Shown here piece after piece: positions 12,215 to 22,834 of a stretch of 64,000 nt of DNA. The DNA comes from Berghia stephanieae (taxonomy: Eukaryota; Mollusca; Gastropoda; Nudibranchia; Aeolidiidae). Location of the stretch: assembly GCA_034508935.3 (NCBI GenBank), contig CM067447.1, positions 36,489,348 to 36,553,347 of the forward strand. Direction: 5' to 3'. The notes beneath the pieces were generated by a model. That model ran no database searches, was not told the DNA's origin, and worked only from the letters and a program-made list of their open reading frames with translations. Position 1 is the first letter of the stretch. Every line of letters starts with the position of its first letter. The position numbers and the translations under genes were made by a program.

Positions 12215-15200
12215 ATGCTGATGCACAAGTTGGAGTGTACATAAAACATTTCCAGCTGTTAAAAGAAACCTAACCTCTGATGTGTCGTGATTATGACAAT
12301 CCAGGGAACTCTGACGCACAACTAACTTCTGGCCGTCTGTTGAAGCGAAGCACTTTAACACAACAGGGCAATTACACTTGATGCGAGGTCTGATGAAAAA
12401 AGAAAAAGTTACATGTCAAATCCACCTAGCCAACTGGGCAAAAACAATTTTTTGTCTGTTTGTTTTGTTTGTTTGTTGCTTTAGGTCTCTTCCAACACAA
12501 TTGAGGTTATATGAGAGACCGCTGAAACAAAAAAACAAGCAATCTAACAAAAATAGTACAAATGTAAATCAAAATCATAACCTAAAGATATCATAAGCTA
12601 AATTATAAATAACCAAGAACAAACAGGCAGAAGATTTACAGAAAAAAAATATCCCCTGTCAAAAATACAATCACAAACCAAAGAAGCAGGATAGGCTAGT
12701 AAAGAGAAGAAGAAACGACATCACTATCGGATCGTACACCCATGCGAACATCATAGGTATATGATTCAAGGGTGATGTTCCCATCCAACCACCCGCTTTG
12801 TCTGTTTAATCGTGCTCAAAATTGAAAGTTGTTAATCTTAAAACATTCTGTAAAGTTATAAATTATAATACAAAATTTGCCACTATCTTTTTTAATGATA
12901 TATAAAGAGCCTAGTTTTCTTGCACACTTATAAAGTTTTTCTGCATTTATTGAATTACAGTACAACCCTGGATAATGACAATGCCTGGAACCAGAAAATT
13001 ATGGCGTTATCCAGAGGTGTAGTTTTTCCATGGTTTTCAAGCTGGGGAGCGTTCACATATTACGTCATCAAAAATTTGCCCTTTTTAGACCCCCCCCCCC
13101 CCTCCCCAAGTCATCACTTGTCATCATTGACCTGACCCCCCCCCCTCCCCCAACAGATGATGACGTCATCTAATTTAATAAAAACTAAAAGATAACTTTA
13201 ATTTCACAATATTTATTATTCATTTTTCAAACCATAAACATTGATTATCAACGTTTGATAAAACACATTCAGACATTTTATTAATTTCAGAAACTGTTGA
13301 TAATTTATGTTTTACGATACAATGGGGACATAAAATTTAAATTTGCAAAGATAAAATCTAACAAACATTATTTAAATTAGGCTACTTGGTGCAGGTGCTA
13401 TTAAAAAAATTTCAGAAAGTGTAATTTAAAATAGTATAGGAGGCAAATTATTATAGCATATTAGTCTTTTAGTGGAATGAATTTCTGTTTCAATTTCCAA
13501 ACATAAAATTAATTGATTCAAAAATGTTTCTGCCTTGGAGCTCTGGCAATGTACTATAAATAGTATCATCAATTTCATCTTCATCGTCATCACTTTCTCC
13601 CATTTGCTGTTCTTCTTGTATGCCGCATTTTCGTGAATGGTCTTTCATTGCTGTGATCGAGGAGTGATACAATGAACATTTAGGGCAAGTTCGCCTTTTG
13701 AGAAGTGATACCCCTTTCCCATCTTGTTTCTTGAGAGATGGGCAATACTCATCATAGCAATTTATCTTTAGCTGTTTTGAAAGGAACAAACTTTGAAATA
13801 GGCTTCCAAATCTTCCATTATTGCCTATCTCCAAACCATCATCACATGAAGCAAGTGGCACAGGTGGTGGCATAGAGATGTGTATTACTAATACTATTAC
13901 TCATTCTTCAGATGAAAACTCCAAAATATATTTAATAAACTAGACACAACCAAATCAAATGATTGATGAAGAAAACTTTTCAGAATCAAAACTGAATGGT
14001 AGCAAGCAGTTTGAGCAGTTCAATCGGTTTTGATGATTCCATCATTTAATTAATTTTTCACCTTTTTGCTAATTTATTTGGAATGCTTGCATTTAATAAA
14101 ATAGGCCTAATTTGCCTGTTTTGATGACATCATCTTGGGTCTGACCCCCCCCCCCCTCCCCCATGTCAACACATGTCAACATTTGGTAGACCCCCCCTCC
14201 CCCCCTAGCTGATGACGTAATATGTGAACGCTCCCCTGGTGGAAACGGGGGTGTGGTGAGACCCATGAATTTAATGATGCAATATGTGGACGTCCCAACC
14301 ACGTTAGAATGTGTATTTTTTCACTACTTTAAAGACAATACCATGCGGCTGTTTAAATCTATCATGCCAACCATTGCTCGCTTGGAAATCTGCCACTCCA
14401 AGCTTGCCCACAATGATTTTCGGCTGCTCACAGATGATGGGGCCAGAAGTCGGTACATTTATAGCTCTATTCTAATAAATTAAACCATGTCAGCAGTTTT
14501 GTTGATGACCGCAATCGTCGCAAGTTGAGGTTTCTTCCTTTAGGGTTCATGGCTGTTTGTCTCGATCTTATCCCAGTTCTTGACTATTGTTGACAAGCTG
14601 TTGTGAGGAAACCCATTCTTCGCAGCAATTTCCTTCTTTGTCATCATCTTTTTGTTGATGTCTTTTCTTGATCCTGCTTGACATCTTCATTCTTGATCCG
14701 ATCAGAAACAATATTGTCTGTTTGGCTAGATTTTTAAAATCAAATGTCGATGTCAAACTGCCAATTATTGCCATATAGATATCTCTAAACAGGTTTTTAA
14801 AACTAAATGTTTGTCTCTATGTTGGGTTTTTTATTACTAATAATATTAGCAAAAAAATCGGGACCAGAGGCCAATGTTGTATCTCAGGGTTGTCGATATT
14901 TAGGGATATCATGTCATTACCCAGAGGTTGCACTGTATAAAAATGGTCAAAATTCACCTTTTCTTTATTCTGACAGTGCCTAGTGATAAAAATAACCAAA
15001 GAAAGGACACACACTGTTATGTCCTGGCACTGGTTGCTTTTGATTTTGTAATGTTTAAGTAATGGTAAGAAAAATGAACATGGATGTGGAAGTCCTTTTA
15101 GTGAGCATGCTTAAAGGGGTAAATTTATAAAGTAAAAATTCTGTTTCACTTGTAGCCAGAGTGCTTCATGTCTTTATTTATTTAATCTGTACCTTTCTGT

Positions 15201-18200
15201 TGTCTTTGATTATTTGTTCTGTTTTCTTTCTGTTTTGTTGATTTTTTTTTGTTTGTTTTGTATTTGCCATGATTATATACTTGTTTTGTTGCTCAGTGAG
15301 ATTTATCTATAAAAATTATTTGACAATTAAAAAGAGCAGAATGGTAGGGGTGTAAATAGAAGGCAAATAAAATTTTTTAAAAAGATTAAAATAAAATAAA
15401 AAGGGGTGGGACATTTAAATTGGCAATATCCTAAGAAAGAAAAATGGTGCAGGCAGGAATCGATCGCACATTGTTAACCTTCCCAGTGCAAGGTATTCTT
15501 TTTACCATTTGGCCACGCTATCCACATGAATGACGACACATATAATTTATACATAATTAATCCGTTAACAATTCTTATAACTTATATGTGCATTGCGAAG
15601 ATGTATTCTCGAAAATTTTATAAATGTTATTAAAAAGAGTGAAATTTCAAAAGGCAGACCGTCTGTCAATTATCAGGGGGTTATAATTATTTAGGTACTT
15701 AAATGAAAATTCAGTTTTCAAATGACAGTGTAAAACCTGGTTTACAATGATGCAGTATATCATCCAATTGATGAAACTGTTTGAATTTTGTCTCTAGTTT
15801 ATAAAGCAAAGTTCTTCAATTTTTTATACCTTAAAAACACCCCAAATATTACTCTAGGAATCAGCCAGAAATTGGGCTCCAGCTGACTGAAAAAAACAAA
15901 AGGGGATTCCCCAGAAACAGTGACGTCACAAGGCCAGCAGCCAATAAACGACTCTGACTAAGGCAGTCCAAGCTGAAATGGCGTTACTTTGGTAGATTTT
16001 GAATGAGTGTGATTTTATGGAATGCTCAAAGGATATACTGGAAGCAGTTTTGATAGATGAAAATGAAACGGTATCATCGTGTAAAGGAAAATGGTTGAAT
16101 TTTATGTGTCTATGTTTCAAGGGCGGTTTAAATTATTTTTTTAATGAATAACAAAATACGGCTTAATTTTCTTGCCCACTAAAATTTAGCTATCTTCCCA
16201 TTACAATATCTTCTACTTCTAGATTCTATGAATTTTACAGATGAAAATGGGAATTATACCAAATGATAGTAGTAGTACCGTAGAGTTAGAGCGTTCATCA
16301 ATGCCCTTTATTATGGTGTTTAATTTATCAAATTCTGTAATAAACGCCAGAGATGCCTAAAATCAACCAAGCCACGCTTTAAGCCTCCAGCTCACAAACT
16401 ATAAGTAACTTCTATCCGATAGGAGTGAATAGAGGATATCTTGCTGAGGGATCTGTTACTGTATTAGTATAAGAGTCCACTCCGGATAATTGCAACACCT
16501 TGGGCTCAGCGAAAATGTGATTAACCGAGGTTGAGTTTCCTATCCACTATTGCAACATTTTACACAAATATGCACTCCAACCAGTTGTTGTAAACAAAGA
16601 TTTTAGTCCACCACAGACTGAGGAATTTGATTAAAATAAAACCTATATGGTAGCCCTGTATAGATTTTGTCCAGTAAAAGCAGCTTTGATTGTATTAACT
16701 TCACTCTTTTGTTCTCAACATTTGTCCAAGAGATTAGCCGTGATGTGAGACAGTACGCTCTCACCATACTTGTTGGTCACAATGCACATTTGTCAATCCC
16801 AAAACAAAGGATATCGCCCAGTCTCTCTTTACAACTGTCATTGTCTGCCTGTTGTCAAGACTATGCCCAGTAGTGCGGAGCAGTCCCAAGCATGTTTAGG
16901 ACCGCCGGTTCTATGGTCCCTGGGAAATGAGAACCGCAAGGACTGGTTCGAACCAGTTCTTTTTCGACATTGGCCAATCACAAGGCGTCCTTGGGACCGT
17001 CAAACGATAGGAACCGGTCCTGCAGTAGATGGCTGTTGAACCGCTAAGTGTAAGTGAGAGCGGAGAAGGCGCGTTGCATCAAAACATGAAAATAGTGCTA
17101 TAACACTATCCATTAAGCATGTGTTTGTGTGTGTGTGTCTGCGAAGATTGATGGAGCGGGTCGGGTCAATGTTAGGGAGTGAAAGGAAAAGGGATTGTTA
17201 ATATTTTGTGTCTGTGACATGCTGGACCAAAAGTGGGAAGAGTTTGTTTTGATTTTTTAATGCCCAGCCCCCTCGCCTCCTATTTCATGGTGACAGATGA
17301 CATCACAAACCCATACTGCAAAGTCTCGCCCTCGTTTGTCTGTAATAGAGTGGTGACACACTACTGCAGCATTAAATCTGGCTAATTCTCGATTCTTCAA
17401 CCTGTCATGATTTCATCCACGATAAAATTAAATCATATTTTATTGTTGGCTGTCATTATTCACAGACATCTGTCTGGGAATAACCAATTTTCGTTATTCC
17501 CAGACAGGTGTTGGCAGAAAGGTTTTATGAAAAATGCCAAACTAGGTGTGAAAAATACCAAATATTCTGAAAAAAATGCCAGTGGTTATTTGTGTCCCAA
17601 AACAGTCAATATCAAGTGATATTTAACACAAGATAAAAGTAAATAGTGATAAATGTCAAATCCAGCTTTAAAAAATAAAAAAAATAAATAAAAACCAGCA
17701 AGAAAGTTGTTAATCATCAAATCTGTTCATAGTCCACCAACCATTAAAATTTTCACTGTTAACTTTAGTGATCATCTTTTGTTTCTATAATTTGTTCATT
17801 CTGACCACAATTTTGGGGATATTGATGATGGCCGGGAATTTGTTTATTTTGCGGACGAATTCCTAGGCCAAGGTGTTGTTCGCCCCAAAGCCCAAAACCG
17901 ACAACACCTGTTTTTTTTCCCCTGTCTTCTTCATACAAGACAATACAATTTATTATCACACGTCCACAAAACTAGATTCAACAACATATTCTAATAAGAG
18001 ATGTGAATTTTAAGATACATCGATACCGGTGTGGATAGACAGCTCAGTGGGTTAGACCACCTTTCAGCTGCACAGGTTCGAATCTGATCGCTTCCCCCCC
18101 CCCCCCCCCCCGCTTTTTTTTTTTTTGAGCAAGTCTATTCTTTTATCCTTTTTTGTTTGGCCGTCTTCTGTTTCTGAGCATGAATTTCTTTAAATTGTTT

Positions 18201-20292
18201 TTATTTTAAAATTTAAAAAATTATTGTTTTTCTCCTCTATCTGACCATTTGGTCGTTCTCTGAAAATTTCTGTTTGTTTGCTTTCTAATTATTTATTCTT
18301 TTTAGAATATACTTTTTGAGATCGGAGTGGGGACGAAAATGACAATTTGCTAGAAAGGAACTAAAGAGAGAGAAAAAGAGGTGGGGGTCGGGTGGATGGG
18401 ACATTTATCATTTGCAATGCTCTGTATAAAAGAAGGAATAAAAAAATAAAATAAAAAAGTGGCGGAACCAGGATTCGAACCCACATCGTCGAATCTGACA
18501 TGCCATGACACCCACATGAAGGTCGACGCATATTGTATATGTAGTAACAACTGATTTATTAATTGTTGGTTAATTTTATGTTTTTATTGATGTTTTATCA
18601 ACTTTACGTATTTCTATTTGCATTTCGAAACATTCCATATTCTGGAATGTGGATAATTGTTTGAAAGAGCGGAGTTTCAAAAAAAGTGTCTGGGAATAAC
18701 GAAATTTGGTTATTCCCAGACATCTGTCTGGGGATAACAAATTTTCGTTATTGGCAGAGCCTGTCTGGGAATAATCACAATCACAGGGTCGCTGTACTGT
18801 GATTATCCCCAGACACCTGTCTGGAATATTCTGGAATGTGGAGTGGATAATTGTTTAAAAGTAAAAGAGCGGAGTTTCAAATATGTGTCTGGGAATAACG
18901 AATTTTCGTTTTCTGGGAACAATGAATAATGACAGCTTTAGTAGACTTAGTCTAGATTACTATTACTGTCAGTGGTCAGTGGTCAGTATACTGTACTGTT
19001 GCTAGGCACTTAAATGAAAATTCAGTTTTCAAATGACAGTATAAAATCTGGTTTACTATGATGCAGTATACCATCCCGATGATAAAACCGTTTGAATTTT
19101 GTCTCTAGGTTATATAGAAGCAGAGTTATTCAATTTTTTATGCCTTAAAAACACCCAAAAATTACTATAGGAATCAGCCTGAAATTGGGCACCAGCTGAG
19201 TGAAAAAAACGAAAGGGGATTCCCCTGAAACACTGTGACGTCACAAGGCTAGGAGCCAATGACCGTCGCTGACCACGGCAGTCCAAGCTGAAATGGCGTT
19301 ACTTTGGTAGATTTTGAAATGAGTGTGATTTTATGGAATGCTCAAAGGGTATCCTGGAAGCAGTTTTGAAAGTTGAAAATGGTATCATTGGAAAGGAAAA
19401 TGAATGAATTTTATGATTATTTATGTTTTAAGGGGATTTTTTCATGAATGATGATAAACGGCTTGATTTTCTTGCCCACTACAATTAAGCTATCTTTCCA
19501 TTACAATATCTTCTAAATTAATTTAAGGAGGGAAATGGTAATTGTACCAAATGATAGAGCGTTCAATGCCCTTTATTTTGGTATTTAATTTATCCAATTT
19601 TGTAAATAAATACCAGAGATATCTCAATTTAACCAAGCCATGGTTTTAGCCTGCAGCTCACAAACGATAACTAGCGGTCACACAGGTGAATGGGAGAACT
19701 GTGACACAGATTTAGCCATTCATTTAAGTGCCTACTGTTGCCTTTCCTTCATCAACTTCTCTCGTCTCTTTCTTGATGGAACACTTATTTCAATTTCAAG
19801 ATTGTTTCAAACACAACACCTCTGTCTCTTCATTCGGTTTCCCTTTCTGATCAAAACAAAACAACTTAAGATAAGATTTTGATTGTTGACCATAGGAGTA
19901 GGAGAGAAAAAAAGACGCACCAATTTTTGATCCAAAATCAAAACAAGACGGTGTGCTCAACCATTTCAATACACAGAAATCATCTGCTAAATATGGACTC
20001 ACATTTCTTATTGAACCCATCACTAACTGCACTATACCACTTACTTAGAATTTCGTATGCCAGTCGAACGGGAAATGTATGGTTTTCCTCCAAATGCACA
20101 TGTAAAAGTAACGAAAGAGTATTTTATATCTGGGTTGAAAAGCTTAGAGCTTCTCCTTGACTCTTCGTTTTCAATCGTTCGCGAGTCAGTTCGTGATAAC
20201 TGGGCGAAGCACGTTTGCTCGTACTGGTACACAGCATCCTGCAAGGCTTCAAATGATTTGAATTCTTTCCCAACAGCGAGAAGCTCGGCCAT
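7976..20292 (-). CDS. FAR1/ZSWIM-like DNA-binding protein gene, five exons
   Basis: Five exons join with consistent GT/AG sites and phases: 20292-20045, 12389-12275, 11073-10865, 9291-9180 and 8710-7976. The product is about 470 residues. Residues 1-120 resemble the FAR1 (WRKY-GCM1-type) zinc module found at the N-terminus of ZSWIM1/3-like proteins, with zinc-ligand candidates in FTCAFGG, KCNCPVV and DCHNHD. A charged helical region ending in YKDIQNIEKR follows, as in that family. Then come an acidic segment, two AT-hook-like motifs (SSGRPRRE and RRGRPKGS), a coiled coil (LDLEERRLKIQEEMLQLQQ) and a Gln/Glu-rich tail. No MULE transposase or SWIM zinc finger is visible, so it looks like a FAR1 DNA-binding module recruited into a host nuclear protein; that role is inferred. 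The last exon needs two opposite one-base frame slips. The first intron (about 7.7 kb) is packed with transposons. Confidence 0.8.
9180..9291 (-). CDS. FAR1-like gene, exon 4 (acidic)
   Basis: A 112-base exon (one base plus 37 codons) with an ACTAG acceptor and a GAG/GTAAGA donor. It encodes a low-complexity acidic segment containing TEDEDSDASMLSDQERDED. The reading frame is open across the whole exon, and its phases fit both neighbours. Confidence 0.75.
9475..10001 (-). mobile_element. ~540-bp hairpin-tailed retroposon, copy 2
   Basis: Flanked by a 12-bp duplication AGACTCAGGATT (9463-9474 and 10002-10013). Same ends and body as copy 1: minus-strand 5' end CTGGGTGGGG, 3' hairpin, CCTTAAAAACAAAC tail. 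It lies in intron 3 of the FAR1-like gene, in the same orientation as the gene. Confidence 0.78.
10200..10332. repeat. Compound (GAAC)(GGGA)(GATA)(GA) microsatellite
   Basis: Four adjacent short arrays in intron 3 of the FAR1-like gene. Confidence 0.9.
10865..11073 (-). CDS. FAR1-like gene, exon 3
   Basis: A 209-base exon in phase 0 at its start and two bases over at its end. The acceptor is TTGTCATTTCAG and the donor is AG/GTAAAT. It encodes ESFKALPRGRLLDEETEQEI and a charged helical stretch ending in DITYKDIQNIEKR. In ZSWIM/FAR1-like proteins this linker follows the zinc module, so the order of the exons supports the model. Confidence 0.82.
11540..12225. repeat. TGG/TAG-rich simple repeat
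   Basis: Degenerate (GTGATG)n followed by near-perfect (TAG)n at 12112-12213. Open frames through it encode poly-Tyr, poly-Thr or poly-Leu and are artefacts of the repeat. It lies in intron 2 of the FAR1-like gene. Confidence 0.85.
12275..12389 (-). CDS. FAR1-like gene, exon 2
   Basis: A 115-base exon (one base plus 38 codons) with a TTTTTTCATCAG acceptor and a GAG/GTTAGG donor. It encodes PRIKCNCPVVLKCFA, then STDGQKLVV, ending in DCHNHDTSE. This is the Cys and His-x-His half of the FAR1/WRKY-GCM1 zinc module. A divergent retroposon ends about 50 bases upstream of the acceptor, and a (TAG)n array sits just downstream of the donor. Confidence 0.82.
12440..12795 (-). mobile_element. Divergent copy of the hairpin-tailed retroposon
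   Basis: Shares the body segment (GATTTACAG then AAAAAAATAT, 12626-12650) and the hairpin loop (CAACACAATTGAGGTTATAT) with the other copies. The stem is GGTCTC/GAGACC instead of GGCGCT/AGCGCC. The tail on the minus strand is a (CAAA)n type, 12452-12478. It sits 50 bases upstream of the exon 2 acceptor of the FAR1-like gene. Confidence 0.6.
13045..14235. mobile_element. DNA transposon with 26-bp perfect TIRs, nested in pogo
   Basis: Perfect 26-bp inverted repeats at 13045-13070 and 14210-14235 begin GGGAGCGTTCACATATTACG. They are flanked by CTG (13042-13044 and 14236-14238), so the duplication is 3 bp, or 4 if the boundary is shifted. Subterminal C-rich blocks (GACCCCCCC) lie inside both ends. 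It carries one open frame (13873-13490). The superfamily is not recognised; Academ or a PIF-like group would fit a 3-bp duplication, but no transposase core is visible. Confidence 0.72.
13490..13873 (-). CDS. Unrecognised 127-aa ORF with one zinc-finger-like motif
   Basis: The only open frame inside the nested 1.2-kb transposon. It has a CPKC...H...C zinc-finger-like pattern, an upstream YDEYCPSLKK, and an acidic DDDEDEIDD patch, and ends FESINFMFGN. It may be the C-terminal exon of a transposon protein or a captured host fragment. I do not recognise the family. Confidence 0.35.
   Translation of the reverse strand: MPPPVPLASCDDGLEIGNNGRFGSLFQSLFLSKQLKINCYDEYCPSLKKQDGKGVSLLKRRTCPKCSLYHSSITAMKDHSRKCGIQEEQQMGESDDDEDEIDDTIYSTLPELQGRNIFESINFMFGN
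15455..15530 (-). repeat. tRNA-like SINE piece
   Basis: Minus strand: GTGGATAGCGTGGCCAAATG, then GCGATCGATTCCTGCC as a diverged B box. Followed by an AT-rich body shared with 18.3 kb. Confidence 0.4.
15695..16430. repeat. 0.7-kb dispersed repeat, copy 1
   Basis: Matches 19005-19730 over about 720 bases with scattered substitutions and small indels, starting near CTTAAATGAAAATTCAGTTT. It includes a conserved GTGACGTCACAAGGC palindrome. No coding potential; both copies are in intron 1 of the FAR1-like gene. Confidence 0.7.
16474..17440 (-). mobile_element. pogo-like MITE family, copy B, interrupted
   Basis: Reverse-complement relative of 44909-45662, starting AGTCCACTCCGGATAATTGC. It is interrupted at 16871-17259 by an insert flanked by ATGCCCAG (16863-16870 and 17260-17267). 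The far end is lost after about 17440. Confidence 0.6.
16871..17259. mobile_element. 389-bp insert with 8-bp target duplication
   Basis: ATGCCCAG on both sides gives an 8-bp duplication. The interior is richer in G+C than its surroundings, with GGTTCTATGGTCC and GGTTCGAACCAGTTC palindromes and a (TG)n run. Inverted ends of hAT type were not seen, so the class is unknown. Confidence 0.5.
17465..17515. repeat. GTCTGGGAATAAC palindrome
   Basis: GTCTGGGAATAACC and GTTATTCCCAGAC form an inverted pair around AATTTTC. It sits at the broken end of MITE copy B. Confidence 0.6.
18033..18095 (+). repeat. tRNA-like SINE head
   Basis: AGCTCAGTGGGTTAGACCAC (A box) and AGGTTCGAATCTGATCG (B box) at normal spacing, followed by C and T runs. 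Confidence 0.55.
18462..18530 (-). repeat. tRNA-like SINE head
   Basis: Minus strand B box GTGGGTTCGAATCCTGG with a degenerate A box upstream (TGTCATGGCATGTC). The body downstream is AT rich. Confidence 0.45.
18680..18905. repeat. Cluster of GTCTGGGAATAAC palindromes
   Basis: At least three further inverted pairs of the same module occur here (around 18688-18721, 18726-18770 and 18765-18825) plus a single arm at 18885. One has an expanded loop with ATCACAATCACAG and its complement. The repetition suggests amplification of a foldback unit. Confidence 0.6.
19005..19730. repeat. 0.7-kb dispersed repeat, copy 2
   Basis: Second copy of the repeat at 15695-16430. Upstream of both copies are related AT-rich stretches with a tRNA-like piece (15455-15530 and 18465-18530), so the true unit may be longer, about 1.1 to 1.4 kb. 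Confidence 0.7.
20045..20292 (-). CDS. FAR1-like gene, exon 1 (start codon)
   Basis: Encodes 82 residues starting MAELLAVGKEF plus two bases of the next codon. An in-frame TAA lies two codons upstream of the ATG, which fixes the start. The exon ends at a perfect GTAAGT donor (positions 20044 down to 20039). The segment KYSFVTFTCAFGGKPY holds the first putative zinc cysteine of the FAR1 fold and is followed by the conserved SRSTGIRNSK stretch. The phase (2 bases over) matches exon 2 exactly. Confidence 0.82.
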
Positions 20293-20299
20293 TTCTTAA

Positions 20300-21570
<1,271 letters not shown>

Positions 21571-22094
21571 ATGTTTTGTTTTTGTTTTTAAGTGTTTCAT
21601 GGCGCTTGCAACACTTTTAGGTTATATCAGCGCCAGTAAAAAGGGAGAATATAGAATAGTAAAAAGTTCTAGAATTACATTTAAAGCACCCAAGAAAAAG
21701 TAAGACATAGGGGAACTGGGAACAAATAGGGATCAGATGTAGATTCCAAGAGCATGCCACCAATGTATTTAGTTTGAGATCACTATAAGTCTCATCCGGA
21801 CACAAACACAAAATCCAACAAAGAGGAATACACTCAAATGCCTATATTATACATTAAAAATAACAATAATACATTACAGAGAGATGATTTACAAGGAAAA
21901 AAATATCATCTCCCAAAACAATAACTATGTATTTGACTGTTTCCCTCCCAGCTAGGACTCCGGCCAGGGCCAGGGCAAAACCAAGTAATCTCATTCCAAG
22001 ACAAAGACAGAAAACATGTTGGAAAACAGATATAAGGGGATAGAAGACACAGTATGTACCCCTGCCCACTATGGGAGGTCAGGAACCCCACCCA
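21571..22094 (-). mobile_element. Hairpin-tailed retroposon, copy inside a (CA)n(GA)n array
   Basis: Full-length copy by both ends (hairpin at 21601-21634, CCCCACCCA at the other end). It is bordered on the left by (CA)n(GA)n (21453-21570) and on the right by (CA)n(GA)n (22095-22180), so it appears to have inserted into a pre-existing microsatellite, which masks the target duplication. Confidence 0.7.
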
Positions 22095-22096
22095 CC

Positions 22097-22180
<84 letters not shown>
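22095..22180. repeat. (CA)n(GA)n microsatellite, right part
   Basis: Short CA run followed by GA, mirroring 21453-21570. Confidence 0.9.
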
Positions 22181-22185
<5 letters not shown>

Positions 22186-22789
22186 CAGCACCTCTGCGAG
22201 CGACACGCACAGCATCAATAAAATTATAAGAAGGACATTCGAAGTCGCCATTGACTGACTCCTTGTTCACGGGAAGTTGCCGTTTTAACAACGCAAAGGT
22301 AGGTGAGGATTCTTCTCACTTCTTACCCGTTATCTACACATATTAAGATCTGAGAGAAGCTGTTGAATGATGTCGGCGGTCTTTTCTCCACATTGGCAGC
22401 AGACTTTTAAAATTTTGAATTGTGATCTGTTGTCCTTCAACGCCAGCAATTTTCTTGTTAAAATGTATTTTATCGTCTTTCACTATTAAAAAATATGACA
22501 TATTACAAAAACTTCATAATTTATTTCATTCCAATAAATGCCATTCCTGAGACTAGGATATAATATACACTTTTTACGCGTTTTCATAATATACTTGCAT
22601 GGCGGTTTTTTGCATCACTGGCGGTCGTGTTTCGGCTTTTAAAAAAACGCACAAAAAAAATCCTTGGTTTTCATTGCGGCCGCAAAATCTGCCGGTTTTT
22701 TTTGTTGCTATTTTTTGCAAATTTTCGAGATTTTAGAAGTGCATGGGAGTAGCTTCCGTAAGCTATGCAGGCTATTTGATTTTGGAAGG

Positions 22790-22797
22790 GATTTTTT

Positions 22798-22828
<31 letters not shown>

Positions 22829-22834
22829 GGGGGA
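22790..22834. repeat. T-run then G-run
   Basis: A T run of about 17 followed by a G run of about 26. Similar long G or C runs occur at 1031-1046, 7398-7418, 18095-18112, 24262-24287, 27648-27660 and 27715-27731. Confidence 0.8.

Larger units (their letters stand above)
12958..14935 (-). mobile_element. pogo/Tigger-type DNA transposon relic
   Basis: Ends are CAGTACAACCCTGGATAATG and, inverted, CAGTGCAACCTCTGGGTAAT, each next to TA (12956-12957 and 14936-14937), as for pogo elements. On the minus strand near 14640-14565 the translation MMTKKEIAAKNGFP then HNSLSTIVKNWDK is the CENP-B-like helix-turn-helix found at the start of pogo/Tigger transposases. The remaining transposase is gone. A second element is nested at 13045-14235. 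It lies in intron 1 of the FAR1-like gene. Confidence 0.72.

Noticed and set aside
11850-12361. Poly-Leu, poly-Thr and poly-Tyr open frames
   Set aside because: Translations of a (TAG)n array; only the short stretch 12275-12389 is real coding sequence.
18033-18095. Possible functional tRNA gene
   Set aside because: Has A and B boxes, but the acceptor stem does not pair and C/T runs follow; it fits a SINE head.
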